From UBA7672 sp036733305 (GTDB lineage Bacteria; Pseudomonadota; Alphaproteobacteria; Caulobacterales; Hyphomonadaceae), in contig DAINAT010000001.1 in NCBI GenBank assembly GCA_036733305.1, positions 1-64,000 of the forward strand: 64,000 bases of DNA, read 5' to 3'. The notes beneath the pieces are model-generated. The model had not been told where the DNA came from. It made no database searches and was given only the letters and a program-made list of their open reading frames with translations. Shown here one piece after another: positions 34,939 through 44,215 of this stretch (positions are counted from its first letter, which is position 1; each line of letters begins with the position of its first letter). A program made the translations under genes and the position numbers.

Positions 34939-37149
34939 ATGAAACAAACTCTAGAGCGCGGGCACGCAAGAAAGCTCAAGGCTGGCGTTTTTCTCGCGCC
35001 ACTCGCAGCCGTGTGCCTTGGCGCATTGCAATCGCCGACCGCAAACGCGCAGGCAGCGCCAGACAACAAGAGCGTTGCGTCCGATCCGATCGACACAGTC
35101 ATCATCACCGCCAACAAGCGCACGCAAGCGCTTGAAGATGTGCCCGCCTCGATCACGGTGATCAGCGAAGACGACTTGCGCCGGAGCAGCGCCGACAGCA
35201 TCGAAACGCTCGCCAACGCGATCCCGGGCTTGCAACTGCAATCATTCGGACCGGGACAGACGCGCATCACGATCCGCGGCGTCTCGCCGGATGAGCAGAC
35301 CGGCGTTTCAACGGTTGGCTACTATATCGACGAAATCCCGATCATGGCGCCGGACCAGAGAAGTCAGCCCGAAGTGTGGCTCTATGACGTTGATCGCGTC
35401 GAGGTTCTGCGCGGCCCGCAAGGTACCCTGTATGGCGAAGGCGCAATGGGTGGCGCGGTGCGGATTATCACAAAGAAGCCAGACACTTCGGCATTTGCTG
35501 CTTCGGTGCGGGGAGGTCTCTACTCTGTCGAAGACGGCGAAATCGGTCACAAGGTCAACGGCATGGTCAATGTCCCGATCATCAAGGACATGCTGGCCGG
35601 CCGCGTCGTCGTTGAGAGCCGCTACAATGCCGGCTGGATCGACACAACGCTGCTGACGATCCCGGTTCCCACAGCGACGCCGCCGGGCCGATATGTCGTG
35701 AGTTCCGTCCAGGAAGACGCCAACAATTCCGAAGATACGTCTGTCCGGGCAATGCTGCGCTTCACGCCGACCGACAAGCTGACGGTGGACGCAACCTACA
35801 TCAGCGGCGATATCGATACGAACACAACGAACATCGGCACGGTTGATGCGACTCACAACCGCGATCTCGGCCTTCGTCCACGCACGGACAAGAGCGAGAT
35901 GTGGAATCTCACGGCGGCATATGATTTCGACAGTTTCTCAGTAACGTCGGCTTCGTCCTATGTTGAACGCGAAAGGGCCTGGTCGCTGGCGCAGGAGCCG
36001 ATCCTGCTCGGCAGCACGGCCTTGGCGCAGTACATCCAGAACGCCACAGCCGAAGGTGAAGCTTTCACCCAAGAGATCCGCGCTGTTTCAGACGCAACCG
36101 GTCCCTTCCGCTGGACGGTCGGCGCCTACTATCGCAACAGCTTCGAGTCTTCGCTTACGAGAGCGGTCGGGTTCGTCCCGGCATCAACGACTTCCGTGCC
36201 GTTGTTCGGCTTCGGCGGCACGTCGCATTACCGCTCGCAAGCAATCTTCGGTCAGGCGGAGTACGACATTACCGACGCGCTCACCCTCATTGGCGGTGGA
36301 CGCTGGTTCAAGGAAACCGAGAACGTTGGGACAACAGAACGCGATGCGGACGGTTTCTCGCCGCTCGCCACGATCCAGTACAGGATCGCCCCCGGCTTCC
36401 AGGCATATGGCACCTACTCGGAAGGCTATCGCTCGGGTGGTTTCAACTTCTCGGCCGGTCCGCCAACCTATGACCCCGACACGACCAAGAACTACGAGGT
36501 CGGATTCAAGTATATCTCGCCGGATAATGCTCTGTCGCTTGATGCGTCAGCCTACTTTGTCGACTGGTCCGACATGCAGTTCACGCAGATCGACACGGGT
36601 GGTTTCTTCACCTTCGTCGGCAACGCCAACAAGGCGTCCAGCCGCGGTATCGATTTTATGGGCCAGTACAATTGGAATAACGGGTTCTGGGCGCGCGCCA
36701 ATGTCAGTCTCACAGATGCGCATCTCGACTCGCCAGTCGTCGCCAACCTCGGGGGTGACACCAGCGATGGAACGGCGCTGCCGTCGACTCCCGACTACAA
36801 AGCGAACCTGACTGTCGGCTATTCCACGATGGTCATGAATGACATCGGCATGGAGCTCACCGCGGATTGGTCGTTTGTCGGCTCGCAAGATACAAAGCTC
36901 GAAAAGGGCGGCTCGTTCACGCTTCCTGCCTACGGCACATTCATCATCGGCACGCCGATCGACGCCTACAACACCGCCAACGCGCGTGCTGAATTCACGA
37001 AGGATAACTACGCGCTTGCCTTCTATGTTCGGAATCTTTTCAATTCCGACGAGCCGATCGGAAACGACAACTTCTTCCCGGCTCTTGGCCAACCTCTGCA
37101 CTACGTGACCCCACGAACTATCGGTGTCGAGGTTTCTGCAGCTTGGTAG
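34939..37149 (+). CDS. TonB-dependent outer-membrane receptor
   Basis: 736 residues. A signal peptide (ending TANAQA near residue 37) is followed by a plug domain that starts with ITANKRTQALEDVPASITVI and contains ITIRGVSP, VEVLRGPQGTLYGEGAMGG and AVRIITKKP, then the beta-barrel and a C-terminal RTIGVEVSAAW ending in an aromatic residue, as outer-membrane proteins require. The pattern is that of the large FecA/iron-complex-outer-membrane-receptor-like families of alphaproteobacteria that import sugars, peptides and other nutrients. The ATG at 34939 begins the signal peptide; an upstream in-frame ATG would add 32 unlikely residues. It heads the rightward operon, so it probably takes up the substrate processed by the hydrolases downstream. 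Confidence 0.93.
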   Translation: MKQTLERGHARKLKAGVFLAPLAAVCLGALQSPTANAQAAPDNKSVASDPIDTVIITANKRTQALEDVPASITVISEDDLRRSSADSIETLANAIPGLQLQSFGPGQTRITIRGVSPDEQTGVSTVGYYIDEIPIMAPDQRSQPEVWLYDVDRVEVLRGPQGTLYGEGAMGGAVRIITKKPDTSAFAASVRGGLYSVEDGEIGHKVNGMVNVPIIKDMLAGRVVVESRYNAGWIDTTLLTIPVPTATPPGRYVVSSVQEDANNSEDTSVRAMLRFTPTDKLTVDATYISGDIDTNTTNIGTVDATHNRDLGLRPRTDKSEMWNLTAAYDFDSFSVTSASSYVERERAWSLAQEPILLGSTALAQYIQNATAEGEAFTQEIRAVSDATGPFRWTVGAYYRNSFESSLTRAVGFVPASTTSVPLFGFGGTSHYRSQAIFGQAEYDITDALTLIGGGRWFKETENVGTTERDADGFSPLATIQYRIAPGFQAYGTYSEGYRSGGFNFSAGPPTYDPDTTKNYEVGFKYISPDNALSLDASAYFVDWSDMQFTQIDTGGFFTFVGNANKASSRGIDFMGQYNWNNGFWARANVSLTDAHLDSPVVANLGGDTSDGTALPSTPDYKANLTVGYSTMVMNDIGMELTADWSFVGSQDTKLEKGGSFTLPAYGTFIIGTPIDAYNTANARAEFTKDNYALAFYVRNLFNSDEPIGNDNFFPALGQPLHYVTPRTIGVEVSAAW

Positions 37150-37210
37150 AGCAGGCTGGCCCGAGGCGTGTGCCAACACGTCTCGGGCCACCGACTGCTG
37201 TGTTTGATGG

Positions 37211-38617
37211 ATGTTAGAGGTGGTGGCCGTGGCGCAACACAAGACGACCAAGCGGCTGTCGCTCTGGTCGATGATTGCGTTCGCCAGTCCCGGATTGCCA
37301 GCGACGCTTCTTATCGTTCCAGTGTTTGGCATTCTGCCCACCTACTATTCACTGAATACGAAGATCGGACTCGCTGAGATCGGAACGGCGTTTCTCATCG
37401 CCAGGATTATCGATGCGTTGCTCGATCCCTTGATCGGAATTCTGTCGGATCGCACGCGTTCCCGGCTGGGTGCGCGACTGCCATGGATGATCGCCGGGGC
37501 GGTCATTGCGTTGCCGTCCGGCTATTTCCTGTTCCTGCCGCCGGCTGACGCGGACATCTATTACTTCTTCTGGTCGTCCTTCATGGTGATGGTGGCGTGG
37601 ACGCTGCTGTCCATTCCACATGGCGCCTGGGCGGCTGAGTTGAGCGACGACTACGATGAGCGCTCCCGGATCTTTGGCTGGAAAAGCATTCTGGCCACCG
37701 CCGGCTCTATGAGCTTTTTCCTGCTTCCGTTGGCTGTGGCGCCGTTCACTCATTCGACCGAGTTCCAGCCCCCTACAATGTTTGCGCTTATGGGCGTGCT
37801 GACGGTGCTGCTGCCTGCAACGCTGGTATGGGCAGGTATAAGCCAGCCGCGCAGCCAGGCTTTGGGCGCCGGGGCCGTGGCCACCACGTTTTCCCTCAAG
37901 GCCGTTTTGCGATCGGTTGTCGCCAACCGGCCGTTCCTGTTGTTCGTCGGCATCACTACGCTGGCAGGCGTATCAATGGGCATGACCACGACGCTGAGTT
38001 TTCTTTACATGCAGGACTATCTCGGTGTGGGCGATTACGCCTTCCTGCTAGGAATGCTTCCGGCTCTGGTTGGCATTGCCTCGACGCCGCTCTGGCTGCG
38101 CTTGAGCAAGCGCATCGACAAACACCGGACATGGGCAATCGGGCTGGGTCTCAGCGCCATAGTTGGCTTGTTCATCCTTGCCCTGCCTCCGGGCCGGGAC
38201 TCGCTGATAGCGCTCGGCGTGATCCTGACGACCATGGGCGCCTTGCAGGGCGCCGGGATCGCGCTGCCTTCCGCCATTCTCGCTGATGTGGCCGACTATG
38301 AGAAATGGAAGGAAAAGGCGAACGCGACCGGAAATTACTTTGCTCTGCTGACCCTGCTATCAAAGGGGACCACGGCGATCGGCGCAGCGATAGCGCTCTA
38401 TCTGAGCGACGCGCTCGGCTATATCCCGCGCGCACGCGGAGGCACGGGCGACTACCTTGCCCTGATGACGCCGTTTGTAATCGTTCCCACAGTTCTGACC
38501 CTCCTGGCCTGCGTCCTCATCGTGCGCTTCCCGATCGACAGGCGGCGGCATCGTCTGATCATGCGCAGGCTGGAAGCGCGCGACCGGCAAGCTGCCGCTG
38601 CGACGGCGGCTCCGTAG
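37211..38617 (+). CDS. MFS transporter, GPH/MFS_2 type
   Basis: 468 residues with about twelve membrane helices. The GPH-type signature is visible after the second helix (ARIIDALLDPLIGILSDRTRSRLGARLPWM), and VADYEKWKEKANATGNYFALLTLLSKG is typical of the second half. Such carriers move sugars, peptidoglycan fragments or other solutes with cations across the inner membrane. Between a TonB receptor and cytoplasmic-looking hydrolases it likely carries the imported compound inward. ATG 37211 is used; GTG 37229 with AGAGG 8 bases upstream is an alternative. Its stop directly abuts the next ATG. Confidence 0.88.
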   Translation: MLEVVAVAQHKTTKRLSLWSMIAFASPGLPATLLIVPVFGILPTYYSLNTKIGLAEIGTAFLIARIIDALLDPLIGILSDRTRSRLGARLPWMIAGAVIALPSGYFLFLPPADADIYYFFWSSFMVMVAWTLLSIPHGAWAAELSDDYDERSRIFGWKSILATAGSMSFFLLPLAVAPFTHSTEFQPPTMFALMGVLTVLLPATLVWAGISQPRSQALGAGAVATTFSLKAVLRSVVANRPFLLFVGITTLAGVSMGMTTTLSFLYMQDYLGVGDYAFLLGMLPALVGIASTPLWLRLSKRIDKHRTWAIGLGLSAIVGLFILALPPGRDSLIALGVILTTMGALQGAGIALPSAILADVADYEKWKEKANATGNYFALLTLLSKGTTAIGAAIALYLSDALGYIPRARGGTGDYLALMTPFVIVPTVLTLLACVLIVRFPIDRRRHRLIMRRLEARDRQAAAATAAP

Positions 38618-39946
38618 ATGCTCGTCAGCCCGGCTGATCTGGAAGAGCGCGTCGCGGAGGCCCGAAATGAGGCGGGCGTGCCGGGTCTGACGGTTGCCGT
38701 CCTTTACGGAGGACATCAGATCGCTGCGGCCGCAGGTGTGCTCAACGTGGACACGCGGGTTGAAGCGAGGGCGAGCAGCCTCTTTCAGGTCGGGTCGATC
38801 ACCAAGGCGTTCACGGCCACGCTGGTCATGCAACTTGCCGAGGAGGGGCGTCTGGATCTGGACGCGCCTGTCTCGCCCGTGATCGGCGCCGATGTGGGAC
38901 GCGGACCTTTCTCGGGCGTCTTCACGGCTCGCCAACTGATGGCGCACACCACCGGGCTCGATGGCGACCTCTTCGCCGATACGGGTCGCGATGCGGATGC
39001 GCTGGCGAAATACGCCGTGGTGTGCGGTCAACTCGAGTTCATGTGCGAACCGGGGCAGGCCTACAATTACTCGAACGCTGGCTATGCGATGCTGGGCCGT
39101 GTGGTCGAGATTTTGCGCGGTGCGTCGTACGATGATGCATTGCGCGACCAGATATTAAAATGCATTGGCGCGGGAAGGGCGACAACGTTCGCCGAGGCCG
39201 CTGTATTCCATCGCACGGCCACGGGGCACGTGCGTGGTGAAGACGGCCGGCAAGTGCTCGCGCCGCCAATTCGGCTGCCCCGTTCGCTTGGGCCGGCTGG
39301 GTTCACGTTACATTGCAGTGTCGAAGATCTGATCGCGTTTGCCCGCGCGCATATCGATGGTGGATCGCTGGTGTCGCCCGAGGCTGCCGCCGAGATGCGC
39401 AAGCCGGCGATTGGCTTGCCGGACGGCACGTCGTGGGGGTTGGGCTGGAAGATCATTCCGTCCGCCGACGGCGACTTCGTCGGTCACGACGGAGGAACGA
39501 TCGGTCAGTCGGCCAGTCTCTGGATGTCGCCCAAACACGGCCTTGCGGTGGCGATGTGCTGCAACGGCGGGCGGGGCGGACTGGCGTGGGAGCGCATAGC
39601 CTATCCGATCTTCCGCGAAGTGTGTGGTGATGTTCCGCGTGCAAAGCCGCAAGCGCATGCACCGGCGCCGCGCGCGCTTAACCTCTATGAGGGGCGCTAC
39701 GACAACGCTGGCGTCGCCGTCAGAATACGCGCGGAAGCAGATCACCTGGTCGTGGATGTCGAGCAGAAGCAGCTTTCGCAGCCAGCCATGTCGTTTGCCC
39801 TGCACTCTATCGGAAGCGACAGGTTCCGCACCACATTGGGCGATGACGACAATGTGGTCATGGCTTTCATGGAGCCTGACGCGAACGGCGTGCCTCAGCT
39901 CTTTTACGCCGGCAGGTTGCACCGGCGCCGCGAGGAATCGCGATGA
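38618..39946 (+). CDS. Serine hydrolase of the beta-lactamase/S12 family, copy 1
   Basis: 442 residues with no signal peptide. Catalytic motifs are S-I-T-K at 60-63, Y-S-N at 151-153 and the third motif GHDGGTIG near 290, followed by a C-terminal lipocalin-like domain (LNLYEGRYDNAGVAV). This layout is shared by D-aminopeptidases, D-esterases and MlrB-type peptidases. Lack of a signal suggests a cytoplasmic enzyme acting after uptake. ATG starts directly after the MFS stop codon and the next gene overlaps by four bases. Confidence 0.9.
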   Translation: MLVSPADLEERVAEARNEAGVPGLTVAVLYGGHQIAAAAGVLNVDTRVEARASSLFQVGSITKAFTATLVMQLAEEGRLDLDAPVSPVIGADVGRGPFSGVFTARQLMAHTTGLDGDLFADTGRDADALAKYAVVCGQLEFMCEPGQAYNYSNAGYAMLGRVVEILRGASYDDALRDQILKCIGAGRATTFAEAAVFHRTATGHVRGEDGRQVLAPPIRLPRSLGPAGFTLHCSVEDLIAFARAHIDGGSLVSPEAAAEMRKPAIGLPDGTSWGLGWKIIPSADGDFVGHDGGTIGQSASLWMSPKHGLAVAMCCNGGRGGLAWERIAYPIFREVCGDVPRAKPQAHAPAPRALNLYEGRYDNAGVAVRIRAEADHLVVDVEQKQLSQPAMSFALHSIGSDRFRTTLGDDDNVVMAFMEPDANGVPQLFYAGRLHRRREESR

Positions 39947-41253
39947 GCTTGAAGCGAGCATGGGCAGAGATTGCCGGTACGCTCGAGAACGCATGCGCGT
40001 CCGGAAAGATAACGGCTGCTTCGCTGGCTCTCACTACGGGTGATGAGTTGCACGCTGTGGCGGCTGGAATGGCAAACCAGCCTGAAGGCGTATCCGCCAC
40101 AACGGACACGCTTTTCCACATCGGATCGGTCACGAAGGCGATGACTGCCGAGATCATTTGGAATCTGGCAGAGCAACGAAAACTGTCAGTCGACTGGAGT
40201 GCTGCAGAAGCCGCACCCGAACTTGCACGAATTTCCGGCTTGGATGATCCGCGCCTCACACTCCGGCATCTGCTGTCTCATACAAGCGGGCTGGACAGCG
40301 ATATCGTATTCGATGCCGGGCTCGGGCCGGATGTGCTGCGAAACTTCTTCGGAAAGGTCGATCGCATCGGCGCATTGTTCGACCCCGGTCAGCACTTCTC
40401 CTATTCGAATGTCGGCTACGGCGTCCTTGGCCGGGTCGCGGAGCTCGCAGGCGGCGCACCGTTCGAGGAACAGCTCGCAAGCCTGCTGCGCAACCAGCAC
40501 GGGCTGACCCATTTCGCTATCCATCCCGCTGACAAGATCCGGCAACAGACTGCGGTTCTGTTCCACGATGGTCAGCCGGTTCTCTTTGGGCCGTGCTCCA
40601 GTATCGCATCCGGAACCTTACTCGCAATGAGCATGTCGGATCTCGTCAGGTGGGGCGCGAGCCACGCAAGCGGTAAGCTCACATCAACGTCGCTGATGCG
40701 GGCCGCAGCGATCACTCTTCCCCACAATCACCGCTACGAAGGTTGGGGCAACGGCTTCGCGCTGATGGACAATCTGGGCGCTGGCTTGTTCGGCCATGAC
40801 GGCGGCACAGCCGGAACAGGAACCTTCCTCCGGATTTGTGAACAGGCGACCTGGGCGATGTCAGCCACGGGTCCCGGCGCCATCGGTGTCTATCGCGAGA
40901 TAGAACCCATGCTGCGTGCGGCTCTTGAGCTTGCTCCATCGCGAAGGCAGGGCGTCCTACAAGAACTGCCCGGCCCGCTGGACGTGTATGAGGGCGTCTA
41001 CTCTCGGCACGGTGCAGACTACGCCGTCAGCAAATCAGACGATGGTGGGCTGATCGTAACAGCAAGCGGGACGATGGTGGCGCCGATGTCGCTCTCGCTT
41101 AGGTCGCTGTCTGCGCGCGTTTGGGAAGCGATCCTGCCGGGGTTGGGTCTGTCGATCTGGGTATCGTTCCACGCCTTCGATGCGCAGGGACGGCCTGGGC
41201 TGATCTCTGTCTTCGAGCGAATGGCGCGGCGTCGCGAAGGTCACGCGGCATGA
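39943..41253 (+). CDS. Serine hydrolase of the beta-lactamase/S12 family, copy 2
   Basis: 436 residues. S-V-T-K at 62-65, Y-S-N at 154-156 and GHDGGTAG near 285 give the complete catalytic set; a C-terminal domain begins near PLDVYEGVYSRHG. It is a diverged paralogue of the gene before it, with the same domain order and no signal peptide. Two neighbouring copies with different active-site surroundings suggest two different bonds or successive products are cut. It overlaps copy 1 and the first M81 gene by four bases each. Confidence 0.9.
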   Translation: MSLKRAWAEIAGTLENACASGKITAASLALTTGDELHAVAAGMANQPEGVSATTDTLFHIGSVTKAMTAEIIWNLAEQRKLSVDWSAAEAAPELARISGLDDPRLTLRHLLSHTSGLDSDIVFDAGLGPDVLRNFFGKVDRIGALFDPGQHFSYSNVGYGVLGRVAELAGGAPFEEQLASLLRNQHGLTHFAIHPADKIRQQTAVLFHDGQPVLFGPCSSIASGTLLAMSMSDLVRWGASHASGKLTSTSLMRAAAITLPHNHRYEGWGNGFALMDNLGAGLFGHDGGTAGTGTFLRICEQATWAMSATGPGAIGVYREIEPMLRAALELAPSRRQGVLQELPGPLDVYEGVYSRHGADYAVSKSDDGGLIVTASGTMVAPMSLSLRSLSARVWEAILPGLGLSIWVSFHAFDAQGRPGLISVFERMARRREGHAA

Positions 41254-42731
41254 AATTCTTCTGTGCCTCGCTGAGCCATGAGACAAGCAAGTTCTCGCCG
41301 ATCCCAACCTCGCTCGATAATTTCCGCGAGGAGGGGCTCTACCTGCCGTTCAGCGGCGAAGGGACAGGGCACAGGCAGGCGATCGAGGCGTCGTTCAATT
41401 TGGCGAAAGGCGTGCGGAAACGCGGGCATGAAGCCGTTGTCGGTCCTGTCGCTTTCGCACAGCCTGGACGCCCAGTAGATCGCGCGACCTACGATGCCAT
41501 CAAGAACGATATCCTGCGCTCGCTTCAATGCGCCATGCCGGTAGATGGCGTCCTGATGTTTCTCCACGGCGCCCAGGTGGCTGAGGGTGTCGATGACTGT
41601 GAAGGCGATATTGTTGCTGCGGTTCGCGCGCTGACGGGGCCAGGTGTTCCAATAGGCGTCGCCAGCGATCTCCATGGCAATTTCACGCCTGCGATGCTCC
41701 GCAATGCCGATCTCGTTATGCCATGCCTCGAATATCCCCACACGGACTTCGATAGCCGCGCTGAGAAGCTGATCGATCTGATCATCCGGTACGCAAGACG
41801 AGAAATCCGGCCGGCCTTCGCACACCAGCGCGTGCCCATGCTCGGCACTTACTACACCACGGCGTCGCCCATGCGGGAGTTCGTGGACTGGGCAAAGAGC
41901 TTCGAAGACCAGGACGGCATACTGAGCGTAGGCGTTACGCACGGCTTCGCGTGGTCGGACATTGAGGCATGTGGCGCCTCCGTCATGGTTTACACGGACG
42001 ATGACGAAGCACTGGCCGCGCGGACGGCGGCGCAGATTGCTGAACGGTATTTCCATATGCGGCAGGAGATTCGCGGTCCGCATGTCAGCGTGGATGAGGC
42101 CGTATCACAAGCGCTGGCGCATGATGGCCGGCCCGTGATCATAGCCGACATCACCGACAATCCCGGCGGCGGAGCAGCAGGCGATTCCACATTTCTCTTG
42201 CGCGCTCTGATTGAAGTAAACGCGAGCGACGTCCTTGTCGGCATGCTGTGGGACCCCGCGGCGGCCGAGTTGGCATGCCGCGCAGGCGTCGGCGCCCGTT
42301 TAGCGCTCCGTTTAGGCGGGAAAGCCGGACCCGCCTCCGGCACGCCGCTCGACATAAACGTCACGGTTCTCGCTTGCCGCGACGACGTAAAGCAGATGGC
42401 GCAGGGATCACTCGCGCCGCTGGGACGGGCCGCGCTGGTGCAGGCAGGCGGCATCGGCATCGTGCTCAATTCCATCCGGCAGCAGGTCTTCGATCCTGCC
42501 TGCTTCGAGGCCTTCGGCGCATGTCCGCGCACGGCCCGCATCGTTGTCGTGAAGAGCCAGCAGCACTTCTATGAAACATTCCATCCCTTCGCATCGAAGA
42601 TCATCTACGCCAGTCCACCGGGCGCCGTGAACATGGATTACCGGAGCGTTGGGCTCCGCAATGTTCCGCGACCCATGTTTCCGATCGACCTGCCGCCATT
42701 CTCGGCCTTTGGCCGCACCTGGAGCATCTGA
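41250..42731 (+). CDS. M81-family (MlrC-type) metallopeptidase, copy 1
   Basis: 493 residues. The family start (FCASLSHETSKFSPIPT) and the His/Asp motifs MFLHGAQV (His106), SDLHGNFTP (Asp140, His142) and EYPHTDF (His164) are present and are the likely zinc ligands; the C-terminal MlrC half includes ADITDNPGGGAAGDSTFLL and VVVKSQQHFYETF. MlrC of microcystin-degrading sphingomonads is a zinc enzyme that cuts the linear tetrapeptide and Adda-containing products. M81 proteins are also common outside microcystin degraders, so the name indicates fold and not substrate. It is coupled by ATGA and TGATG to its neighbours. Confidence 0.9.
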   Translation: MKFFCASLSHETSKFSPIPTSLDNFREEGLYLPFSGEGTGHRQAIEASFNLAKGVRKRGHEAVVGPVAFAQPGRPVDRATYDAIKNDILRSLQCAMPVDGVLMFLHGAQVAEGVDDCEGDIVAAVRALTGPGVPIGVASDLHGNFTPAMLRNADLVMPCLEYPHTDFDSRAEKLIDLIIRYARREIRPAFAHQRVPMLGTYYTTASPMREFVDWAKSFEDQDGILSVGVTHGFAWSDIEACGASVMVYTDDDEALAARTAAQIAERYFHMRQEIRGPHVSVDEAVSQALAHDGRPVIIADITDNPGGGAAGDSTFLLRALIEVNASDVLVGMLWDPAAAELACRAGVGARLALRLGGKAGPASGTPLDINVTVLACRDDVKQMAQGSLAPLGRAALVQAGGIGIVLNSIRQQVFDPACFEAFGACPRTARIVVVKSQQHFYETFHPFASKIIYASPPGAVNMDYRSVGLRNVPRPMFPIDLPPFSAFGRTWSI

Positions 42732-44215
42732 TGCGTCTTTTCTCCGCCAGCTTCGCGCATGAATCGAGCAGTTTCTCGCCGATCCCGACGAACCTTGAGA
42801 ATTTCCGTATCGCCATGCTGCACCGGCCATCGCGCGGAGAGATCGTGCCGCCGCGCTTCAAGTCGATCGAATGCGGCATTACGGCCAAGGCGATTGAACG
42901 TGGGCATGATGTTGTCGAGAGCATTGGCGCAGTCGCCACACCCAGCGGTCCAATGGTGCGAGCCGACTATGAGTCTGTTCGCGACGAAATTCTGTTCGAT
43001 CTTCGCAACGCCATGCCCGTCGATGCCGTCGCGCTCTTCCTCCATGGCGCACAGCTTGCTCAGGGATATGACGACTGCGAGGGCGACCTGCTGGCGGCGA
43101 TACGGCAGATCGTCGGGCCTGACATTCCGGTCGGTGTGGAGTTTGATCTGCACGGCAACGTGACGCCGGCCATGTTGCAAGCCGCCACCGTGCTGCTGGC
43201 CTGCAAGGAGTATCCCCACACGGATTTCCCCGAGCGCGCTGTGCAGCTGCTGGATATTCTCGAGGCTGCGGTTGCGGGCAGGGCGCGGCCCGTGTGCGCG
43301 TCACAGAGCGTACCCGTAATGGGGATCTACCACACAACGCGACAGCCTCTGCGCGGGTTGGTCGACAGGATTTCCGAAATGGAACGCCAGCCCAATGTAC
43401 TTGGGATCTCCATCGCGCACGGTTTTCCCTGGGCCGACACGCCATGCATGGGCGCAACCGTCATCGTCGTAACCAACGAAGACGAAGCGCTTGCCGAAAA
43501 GCTGGCGGCGCAGATTGCGGCTGAGTTCTATGCGATGCGGGAAGAGATCGCCGTTCCGTTGACGACGATCGATGCAGCGCTCGATCAATACGGCGCCGGC
43601 GCGAACGGTTTGACCATCATCGCGGATACCGCGGACAATGCGGGCGGCGGCGCAGCGAGCGATTCCACGTTTTTCCTGCACGAATTATCCCGGCGAAAAC
43701 TGGAAAATGTGGCGCTGGGAATGCTGTGGGATCCTGTGGCGGTGTCGTTCGCTTTTGCGGCGGGCGTCGGCGCTACCTTGCCTCTGCGCATCGGCGGCAA
43801 GACGGGTATCCAGTCCGGCGATCCCTTCGATACCGAGGCCACGGTGACGGCGCTCAATCCCAAGCTGCGTCAAATGGCCTTTGGCCACATGCAGACGCTC
43901 GGCAAGGCGGCGGCCGTTCGAACGGCGTGCGGCATCGACATTGTGCTTGCTGCAGAGCGCGAGCAGACGCACAGCCCCGAATGCTTCACAGACATGGGAA
44001 TTGATCTTGGCGCGAAGCGATTGGTCGTCGTGAAGTCGGCGCAGCATTTCCACGCGCGCTTCAGCCCGATCGCGAGCCGCATCATCTATGCCGTAGCGCC
44101 GGGTGCAACCAGCATCGACTTTTCAACATTCGTCTATGAACGGCTGAAGCGGCCAATCTGGCCGCTTGACACCCTCCCGCCCTTTACGCCCAAGCCCATT
44201 GTATGGCGGGCATGA
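42731..44215 (+). CDS. M81-family (MlrC-type) metallopeptidase, copy 2
   Basis: 494 residues, paralogous to the preceding gene along its whole length. FSASFAHESSSFSPIPT, LFLHGAQL (His105), FDLHGNVTP (Asp139, His141) and EYPHTDF (His163) repeat the same metal motifs, and ADTADNAGGGAASDSTFFL and VVVKSAQHFHARF repeat the C-terminal ones. The two copies differ widely between motifs, so this is not a recent duplication. A shared TGATG joins it to copy 1. Whether the two form a heteromer or act on different substrates cannot be read from the sequence. Confidence 0.9.
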   Translation: MRLFSASFAHESSSFSPIPTNLENFRIAMLHRPSRGEIVPPRFKSIECGITAKAIERGHDVVESIGAVATPSGPMVRADYESVRDEILFDLRNAMPVDAVALFLHGAQLAQGYDDCEGDLLAAIRQIVGPDIPVGVEFDLHGNVTPAMLQAATVLLACKEYPHTDFPERAVQLLDILEAAVAGRARPVCASQSVPVMGIYHTTRQPLRGLVDRISEMERQPNVLGISIAHGFPWADTPCMGATVIVVTNEDEALAEKLAAQIAAEFYAMREEIAVPLTTIDAALDQYGAGANGLTIIADTADNAGGGAASDSTFFLHELSRRKLENVALGMLWDPVAVSFAFAAGVGATLPLRIGGKTGIQSGDPFDTEATVTALNPKLRQMAFGHMQTLGKAAAVRTACGIDIVLAAEREQTHSPECFTDMGIDLGAKRLVVVKSAQHFHARFSPIASRIIYAVAPGATSIDFSTFVYERLKRPIWPLDTLPPFTPKPIVWRA